This document shows positions 6,575-11,498 of a stretch of 11,498 nucleotides of DNA, piece after piece. Position 1 is the first letter of the stretch. The number at the start of each line of letters is the position of its first letter. The position numbers and the translations under genes are program-made. Origin of the DNA: JBJHCA01 sp050485785. Its GTDB lineage: Bacteria > Bacteroidota > Bacteroidia > Chitinophagales > Saprospiraceae. Where the stretch lies: contig JBJHCA010000094.1 of the NCBI GenBank assembly GCA_050485785.1, positions 1-11,498 on the forward strand. The letters run 5' to 3'. The notes beneath the pieces were generated by a model. It did no database searches. It was not told where the DNA came from and was given only the letters and a program-made list of their open reading frames with translations.

Positions 6575-8962
6575 TTATCGAAGTGCGATTTCCACAGGAA
6601 TTCTGATGGCGAGCACAAAATTGCGCCCCTGTTCCGGCAAAGTGATCAGCTTGTAGTTGCTGAGGTGATTGATGTATGACCTGTTGAGCAGATTGCGTGC
6701 CTGAAAATTGATTTGAATATTCCGTCCGGCAGAATTAAAACTTACTCCTGCTCCGGCATCCCAAAGATGGTAAGCGTCCGTGGATCTTTCATTTTGTACC
6801 ACCCTGTTTTGAGCAGCAGTATAGCGGTGTTCCAGCTGGACGTACCACGAGTTGATGTAGCTTTCATCCCGCTGTCCGTTTTCTCCCCACCTGATATGGC
6901 TCAGCATGCTCAGAGGCGGGCTGAATGGCAGTGGACGCTTCAGTTCAATGTTATAGGTGTAGTTCCATTCAACACCCTGACCCAACGAAAGATAAGTAAA
7001 CGGATTGTATCTCCATGACAATTCAGCACCGTGTATCCACGCATTGTGCTGTTCATACCTGAACATCTGACCTGCTTCAGGCAGAGGGCTGAACATAGCC
7101 GAGGGAGACAGATAAATGAAATTCTTAAAAAACCAGGCATAGCCTTTGATGTCCCAAGTCACCTTGCCCATAGTTTGCTGCCATACGGCATCCAGTTGGT
7201 AACCGTGCTCAGCCACGAGATCTGGATTTCCAAGTTCATGTCTGAAGCTGCCGTGATGGATACCGTTGGATGAGGTTTCATTCGGATAGGGTACTCTGAA
7301 GCTCTTGCCCCAGTGCGCTTTGAAAAATCCCCTGTGACCGATAAACGGGTGAATATATCCGGCAGAGGCACTCCAGTTGAAAAAACTGTTATCCATTGCC
7401 ATTACGCTCAGGCTGTCTGATGGCAGGGTAGCCTGGCTTGAAGCGTACAGATAATGAACATGAGCCTGCGTGCGGTTGTGGGCATAATCTACTCTGAGCC
7501 CCGCTTCAATAATTCTGCTTCTGCTTAGATTCCACCTGGTCATGTGGTAGGTTCCGATGCGGAGTGTATTGAAACCGGGCAATAAAAAGTCGAAACCACC
7601 ATGATTGTTTTGCTGATGCTGTATATGTATTCCTTGCGTAAACGGATAACTTGAGGATTTTTGATGATCCAGTTGAGCATCCAGAGAAAAAGTATTGAGA
7701 TCGAGTTTTAGCGCAGTGAAACCATGCTCAGTTTCCGGTCTGAGATGAAATTCAGGGTAGGATAACTCCTCTCTGTGACTTTGCTGAAATCCGGCATCCA
7801 GCTTCCAGGTCATCCCGTTTGAGCCTTCAATATTCCACTGAGCATTATAACTTCGGTGAATCACTTCCTGCCTTGGTAATTCGATGTTTCTGCTGTCGCC
7901 GTCGTCGGTGATAGCATAAGCACCTGCTGCACCAATTATGCCGGGGAAAAAACCGACCTTGGTCCGGTATTCCTGAAATCCCAAACGCAATGACCCCCCG
8001 GAAAAGATGTAACCGCCATGTAAAGCATAACTATGTTCCCGCCCGGCTGTATTTTTGAGTCTGCCGTTCTCAATGGGATATACTCTGGATCGATATTCAA
8101 AAGACTCAGCCGGTACCCGGTAATCACCAAATGACTGCAAACTCAGTCGTCCGCTCAGGTAGAATCCCCGCTTATTGATGCCGGCCCTCACACTGCCACC
8201 CCAATGTTCCTGATTGGTTTGGCCGGTTAATGCAATACTTCCTTCAAGTTTGTCCATGGGAGGAGTCGGATCGGGTAACAACCTTACTGCTCCGCCCAAA
8301 CCGTCGGAACCGTATTTCAGTGAAGCCGGACCCTGGATAACCTGCACCCTGTCAACGCTGAAAGGATCAATGCTCAAACCATGATCTGAACCCCACTGAT
8401 GACTCTCCTGCTTGATGTCATTATTCAGAATAATGATTCGCTGATTGCTCAGACCCCGGATAACCGGTTTGCTGATTCCCACACCCGTTGTCAACACCTG
8501 AATTCCGGGCAATCGGGCCAGCGTATTGCTTAGTCCTATATCGCCATGAGCAGCCAGAAAACTTCGGTCGGCATGCACCATGGACTGGGATGACTGCAGC
8601 TCTCTGATCTGCTGTTCGCTCACCTGCACAGTTTCAAGCAATTGTTCCGAGGCGCTTAGCTGAAAGTGCAACTCAATGGTATCCGTGGCATTGGGATATA
8701 CATGCCGGTGAACAGTATGGTAACCCAAAAATCTCACTTCCGCAGACATTGCGGTTTGATGCGGAACCCGGAGAAAATAATGCCCCTTTTCATCGGTAAC
8801 TCCCCTAATCTCGGTTGGGTAAATCATTATGGTGGCACCGGGTAGTGCTTCATTGCTCCGGTCTGTCACTGTGCCCGTTATGTAGAGCGTACGATCGCTT
8901 TCCTGAGCAAATAGAGGAAGAGTAAACAATAAAAAAGCAAGCAGATTGTACCGGTAAAGCAT
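6575..8962 (-). CDS. TonB-dependent outer-membrane receptor, probable zinc/metal uptake
   Basis: 795 aa from the ATG at 8962. The signal peptide is MLYRYNLLAFLLFTLPLFAQ. An in-frame ATG at 8992 would add ten residues (805 aa), but a promoter element (8979-8986) lies between the two, and the shorter form gives a cleaner signal peptide. Domains: carboxypeptidase-regulatory-like fold at about 25-105 (ITGTVTDRSNEALPGATIMI), plug at about 110-230 (SNTLARLPGIQV; ISKPVIRGLSNQRIIILNN; SDHGLSIDPFSVDRVQVIQG; KYGSDGLGGAVRLLP), then a 22-strand-type barrel to the end. Energy would come from TonB-ExbBD. The plug segment QWGSDHGLSID resembles the PDHA…VD region of zinc receptors such as ZnuD, and His-rich stretches (HIQHQQNNHGG) occur in loops. 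The shared operator with the Fur-family gene supports metal uptake; zinc is inferred. No terminator is seen at its 3' end. Confidence 0.9.
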   Translation of the reverse strand: MLYRYNLLAFLLFTLPLFAQESDRTLYITGTVTDRSNEALPGATIMIYPTEIRGVTDEKGHYFLRVPHQTAMSAEVRFLGYHTVHRHVYPNATDTIELHFQLSASEQLLETVQVSEQQIRELQSSQSMVHADRSFLAAHGDIGLSNTLARLPGIQVLTTGVGISKPVIRGLSNQRIIILNNDIKQESHQWGSDHGLSIDPFSVDRVQVIQGPASLKYGSDGLGGAVRLLPDPTPPMDKLEGSIALTGQTNQEHWGGSVRAGINKRGFYLSGRLSLQSFGDYRVPAESFEYRSRVYPIENGRLKNTAGREHSYALHGGYIFSGGSLRLGFQEYRTKVGFFPGIIGAAGAYAITDDGDSRNIELPRQEVIHRSYNAQWNIEGSNGMTWKLDAGFQQSHREELSYPEFHLRPETEHGFTALKLDLNTFSLDAQLDHQKSSSYPFTQGIHIQHQQNNHGGFDFLLPGFNTLRIGTYHMTRWNLSRSRIIEAGLRVDYAHNRTQAHVHYLYASSQATLPSDSLSVMAMDNSFFNWSASAGYIHPFIGHRGFFKAHWGKSFRVPYPNETSSNGIHHGSFRHELGNPDLVAEHGYQLDAVWQQTMGKVTWDIKGYAWFFKNFIYLSPSAMFSPLPEAGQMFRYEQHNAWIHGAELSWRYNPFTYLSLGQGVEWNYTYNIELKRPLPFSPPLSMLSHIRWGENGQRDESYINSWYVQLEHRYTAAQNRVVQNERSTDAYHLWDAGAGVSFNSAGRNIQINFQARNLLNRSYINHLSNYKLITLPEQGRNFVLAIRIPVEIALR

Positions 8963-8978
8963 ATGGAAAAGTAGCCGG

Positions 8979-8986
8979 CAAAAATA
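8979..8986 (-). promoter_or_regulatory. -7 promoter element of the receptor gene
   Basis: On the minus strand TATTTTTG matches TAnnTTTG. It is 16 bases upstream of the ATG at 8962 and inside the longer alternative reading frame, supporting the shorter start. A TTG at the correct -33 distance is missing, and the operator lies in the region between -33 and -7. Confidence 0.5.
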
Positions 8987-8996
8987 CGCCATTTAG

Positions 8997-9011
8997 TGCA
9001 ACAATGTTGCA
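8997..9011. promoter_or_regulatory. Predicted operator for the Fur/Zur-family regulator, shared by two divergent genes
   Basis: TGCAACAATGTTGCA is a perfect 7+1+7 palindrome in the 79-base space between the receptor start (8962) and the lipoprotein start (9042). It sits just upstream of the -7 elements of both genes, so one bound dimer could block both. A near-identical copy lies at 5537-5551. The binding protein is inferred to be the regulator encoded at 9862. Confidence 0.68.
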
Positions 9012-9020
9012 AGTAAGTTG

Positions 9021-9028
9021 TAATTTTG
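9021..9028 (+). promoter_or_regulatory. -7 promoter element of the tandem-domain lipoprotein/regulator operon
   Basis: TAATTTTG matches TAnnTTTG and ends 13 bases before the ATG at 9042. The -33 region has no good TTG at standard spacing and is occupied by the palindrome. Confidence 0.5.
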
Positions 9029-9041
9029 TCAAAATTCTGTA

Positions 9042-9860
9042 ATGTTCAGGTATTCTATTTTTTTCGGCTTGTTGGGTTCTATGATTTTTCTGGCCGGTTG
9101 CGGCAAGGATTTACCGGACAATATACCACCACACCTGGAGGTTTTTTCCATACTGCCCGCTCCGGAACCCTACAAAGTATGCGGAGCTTTAGAACTCGAT
9201 GTGATTGTTATCCGGCCGGGAGAACAGTTGAATATCCATGTTTTGATGACGGATGACATTGGACTTTCGCAGTATAAGCTGGACATCCATCCCAATTTTG
9301 ACTGCCATGGCCACCGGGAAATGACTTCTGACTGGAATGTTCAGCAGATTACTGACCTTCACGGAGTAACCGAGGTTGAAAAGGTCATTTCTGTTGCCCC
9401 TCCGGCATACGTAACTGCAGGAATCTACCATATGAGCATTCAGTTGGTTGACCTGGCCGGCAATGAAGACCTGAACACCAGATTTTACGACCTGAAGGTT
9501 TTTAATCCTGAGGATACTATTGCACCTGAGATCATACTGAGCAGCCCGTCAACATTGCAATTCGGAATAGCCAGAGGGGATGTTCTGACATTATCAGGCG
9601 TGATTACAGACAACAGACCTTTTAATCTTGGAGGCAATGCACGTATACGCCTTACGTATATTCGCGATAACAGCGATATCAGGCTGAATGCACTGGAACA
9701 TTCGCTCAATCATGTAGACACAGGGGAATATCCATTTGACCTGGCCTATACAATTCCCCAAACGCTGGTTCCCGGTCGGTATTTCTACACACTTGAAGCT
9801 TATGACGGGGTGAACAATTCCTCTGAAGTGATTATATTTGATTTGCAAATCAATCCCTGA
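9042..9860 (+). CDS. Lipoprotein with two tandem DUF4625-like domains, probable metal-binding
   Basis: 272 aa. The signal peptide ends in lipobox FLAGC, Cys20 being lipidated. Two domains of about 120-130 residues follow. The first (about 25-154) contains DDIGLSQYKLDIHPNFDCHGH, where His83, Asp87, Cys88, His89 and His91 form a plausible metal site, and ends FYDLKVFNP. The second (about 155-272) keeps the fold (GVITDNRPF, then YPFDLAYTIP) and ends IIFDLQINP but lacks the His cluster. The first-domain motif is characteristic of DUF4625-type lipoproteins of Bacteroidota, of unknown function. The stop is one base before the regulator's ATG, so the two are co-transcribed. With the divergent receptor it probably forms an outer-membrane metal-capture pair. 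The exact metal is inferred, not shown. Confidence 0.82.
   Translation: MFRYSIFFGLLGSMIFLAGCGKDLPDNIPPHLEVFSILPAPEPYKVCGALELDVIVIRPGEQLNIHVLMTDDIGLSQYKLDIHPNFDCHGHREMTSDWNVQQITDLHGVTEVEKVISVAPPAYVTAGIYHMSIQLVDLAGNEDLNTRFYDLKVFNPEDTIAPEIILSSPSTLQFGIARGDVLTLSGVITDNRPFNLGGNARIRLTYIRDNSDIRLNALEHSLNHVDTGEYPFDLAYTIPQTLVPGRYFYTLEAYDGVNNSSEVIIFDLQINP
9833..9853 (+). promoter_or_regulatory. Possible internal promoter and palindrome just before the Fur-family gene
   Basis: TATATTTG (9833-9840) matches TAnnTTTG, and its last three bases open a perfect 16-base palindrome, TTGATTTGCAAATCAA (9838-9853). The arrangement copies that at 5531-5551, where a palindrome also overlaps the -7 element. The ATG of the regulator follows at 9862. 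The palindrome shares only the TTGCAA-like core with the other two sites, lies within the lipoprotein's coding sequence, and lacks a -33 TTG, so chance is possible. Confidence 0.35.
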
Positions 9861-9861
9861 C

Positions 9862-10284
9862 ATGTTAAAACTTGAGCGCGAAGCACTGCAGATACTCAGC
9901 AGGAACAATCTACGCAAAACCAGGGTCAGGTTACATGTAACCCGGGCTTTGCTGGAAAGCGAGCGGGCCTTGTCCGCTTCGGAAATTGAGGAGGGTGCCG
10001 GGCATATTGACCGGATAACTCTTTACCGCACCATCAGAACTTTTGAGGAGAAAGGAATTATCCACAAGGCCATTGACGGGAGTGATACCCCTAAATATGC
10101 CCTTTGCAGCGACGTATGTACAGAGCATGAACATCATGATGACCACGTCCATTTTCACTGTGAAATGTGCCACACAACCATCTGCCTCGATATTCCTGCA
10201 CGGCAGCAGATGGAGTTGCCGGATGGATTTGTCAAGGCATCCACGCACGTGCTGGTCAAGGGCTATTGTAGCCGGTGCAACTGA
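9862..10284 (+). CDS. Fur-family metal-responsive repressor, Zur-like
   Basis: 140 aa from the ATG at 9862, one base after the preceding stop; an upstream in-frame ATG at 9838 inside that gene is less likely. The N-terminal winged helix spans about 1-80, with RKTRVRLHVTRALLE and the recognition region DRITLYRTIRTFEEKGIIHK. The C-terminal dimerisation/metal domain has a His-rich stretch EHEHHDDHVHFHC (88-100), CEMC (Cys100, Cys103) and a final CSRC (Cys136, Cys139); the two CxxC pairs form the family's structural zinc site. Fur-family proteins bind DNA when loaded with metal and repress uptake genes. The context (receptor, two His-rich lipoproteins, shared palindromes) and the form HVHFHCEMC…CLD point to zinc (Zur) rather than iron, but Fur cannot be ruled out. 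It is probably autoregulated through the 8997-9011 site. Confidence 0.9.
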   Translation: MLKLEREALQILSRNNLRKTRVRLHVTRALLESERALSASEIEEGAGHIDRITLYRTIRTFEEKGIIHKAIDGSDTPKYALCSDVCTEHEHHDDHVHFHCEMCHTTICLDIPARQQMELPDGFVKASTHVLVKGYCSRCN

Positions 10285-10419
10285 TTTTGGACGCCTGTTG
10301 AGTATGTTTAAAAGTAGGCATTTCTTTTTTTGGGATAACTCTTTGTGATACGGATTCCCACGCAAAATCTTTACCCCTGATCAAGGTAGTCGCTCCCGTT
10401 CCGGGAAAAATGAGCAATC

Positions 10420-11498
10420 ATGAAGCTTCGCAACAGAATAGCACTTACATTTACCGGCCTCAGTGCCTTGCTTATCATGATGTTGGGCGTGTTTATCTAC
10501 TATTACAGCTATACCCAGATTAAGTCTTCATTTTATAACCGCCTTTATGAGCGGACTATAGTAGCTGCACAACATGTACTGGAAGCTGATGAGTTCAGCA
10601 AAACGCTGTACGATGAAATCACACGCCGATACAGGGATCATCTGGACGATGAGGTGGATTTTGTAATTCCGCTGGACGAGCTTCGGAGTGTGCCGGACAC
10701 CTTGCTGCCATATTTTGAGCAGTCATTCCTTGAGCAGGTGATAGCCGAGGAGTATGCAGAATACAGCAGGGGGCATACTGCCTCGGTGGGCATCACTTAT
10801 CGCGATAACGAAGGGATATTTTTAGTCATTGTTCAGGCCAGGGACATGGAAGGGCAGGCATTGCTCCGAAAACTGACAGCTGGCTTACTGGCAGCCGGAG
10901 CCATAGGCCTGGTTCTCATTTTCTTTGTAGGCCGGTTGTATGCCAGTCAGCTTCTCAAGCCGCTCAGTACCATGCTTGAAAAGATTGATGCAATAAGCTC
11001 GGGAAATCTGCAGGTGCGGCTGCTTGAGAAGAAGGGTAAGGATGAGATGGCATTGTTGAGCAAAAACTTTAACCGGATGCTCGACAGACTCGAAACTTCA
11101 TTTGATATTCAGCGCAATTTTATCAGCAATGCCTCTCATGAGCTCAAAAATCCGCTGACTGCCATACTGGGTGAGATCGAAATTGCTTTGGAAAAAAGCC
11201 GGAATGCAGAGGACTACCGTAAATCGTTGGAAATAGTTGACCTGGAAGCCAGGCGCCTCGAAACCATTACCACCAGTTTACTGGAAATAGCCCGGGCAAG
11301 CTACAACAGGCAGGGTATAAGTATTGAAAAAATCGAAATGGTTTCTCTGATTTCTGATGTAATCAGGCATATCAAAAACAGGGTGGCCGGTGCCAATATT
11401 GAATGGATTTTTCATGACCATGCAGATGGCGGAAACGGGATGGCTATGCTGCAAGTGTATGGCAATGAAGGCTTGCTGCGCATTGCTGTGGCCAATCT
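10420..11498 (+). CDS. Sensor histidine kinase (partial, C-terminus outside window)
   Basis: 359 codons from the ATG at 10420 to the window end, with no stop. Membrane helix 1 is at about residues 11-32 (TFTGLSALLIMMLGVFIYYY) and helix 2 at about 152-172 (GLLAAGAIGLVLIFFVG), enclosing a periplasmic sensor of about 115 residues that is acidic and has no recognised motif. A HAMP linker follows (about 173-228, with LLKPLSTMLEKIDAISSGNL and DEMALLSKNFNRMLDRLE). The dimerisation/phosphoacceptor helix holds FISNASHELKNPLTAI with His240. The frame ends at LLRIAVAN, which corresponds to the start of the N box, so the catalytic ATPase domain lies beyond the edge. An ATG at 10410 is in another frame. 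It is about 135 bases downstream of the regulator with no convincing promoter between. No response regulator lies upstream. The signal sensed is unknown. Confidence 0.93.
   Translation, partial: MKLRNRIALTFTGLSALLIMMLGVFIYYYSYTQIKSSFYNRLYERTIVAAQHVLEADEFSKTLYDEITRRYRDHLDDEVDFVIPLDELRSVPDTLLPYFEQSFLEQVIAEEYAEYSRGHTASVGITYRDNEGIFLVIVQARDMEGQALLRKLTAGLLAAGAIGLVLIFFVGRLYASQLLKPLSTMLEKIDAISSGNLQVRLLEKKGKDEMALLSKNFNRMLDRLETSFDIQRNFISNASHELKNPLTAILGEIEIALEKSRNAEDYRKSLEIVDLEARRLETITTSLLEIARASYNRQGISIEKIEMVSLISDVIRHIKNRVAGANIEWIFHDHADGGNGMAMLQVYGNEGLLRIAVAN

Noticed and set aside
10295..10331. Possible terminator after the Fur-family gene (GCCT…AGGC then a T-rich run)
   Set aside because: Only four base pairs around a loop of about 20 bases; too weak to call.
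9931..10365. Minus-strand open frame opposite the Fur-family gene
   Set aside because: Antisense shadow of a gene with clear conserved motifs.

Overview
The window looks like a chromosome segment of a member of the phylum Bacteroidota. The evidence is the Bacteroidota promoter pattern (TTG, about 20 bases, TAnnTTTG), a C-terminal sorting domain of the type IX secretion system, a TonB-dependent receptor with a carboxypeptidase-regulatory-like N-terminal domain, and the near absence of Shine-Dalgarno sequences. The family or genus cannot be fixed from the sequence alone.

Positions 1-2212 (minus strand, visibly more AT-rich than the rest) hold a three-gene operon. A secreted protein with three lectin-like beta-propeller-type repeats and a type IX sorting tail comes first, then two related outer-membrane beta-barrel proteins. 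The second barrel gene runs off the window. The lectin-like gene is broken in this sequence. Its parts rejoin into one 308-codon frame if one base is restored at each of five short homopolymers, so it is either a young pseudogene or carries assembly errors.

Positions 2246-5099 hold a lone alpha/beta hydrolase (plus strand). Converging on it is a two-gene unit (minus strand): an ECF sigma factor, overlapping by 17 bases a single-pass membrane protein that joins an anti-sigma-like N-terminus to a barrel-like C-terminus. Positions 5246-5407 hold a tRNA-Cys(GCA) gene with a clear promoter and terminator.

Positions 5531-10284 read as a metal-acquisition locus, probably for zinc. It contains a His/Asp-rich lipoprotein, a TonB-dependent receptor, a second lipoprotein with two tandem domains, and a Fur-family regulator with two CxxC pairs and a His-rich stretch. 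A 15-base palindrome (TGCAACAATGTTGCA) lies between the divergent receptor and lipoprotein genes. A one-mismatch copy lies on the promoter of the other lipoprotein. These are the best candidates for the regulator's operators, and tie all four genes into one predicted autoregulated circuit. Between the first lipoprotein and the receptor is a small PAAR-like (DUF4280-type) gene with its own promoter. It is normally a part of contractile injection systems and is an outsider here.

Positions 10420-11498 begin a membrane sensor histidine kinase (HAMP and HisKA present), cut off by the window end before its ATPase domain. No stretch longer than 300 bases lacks a gene.
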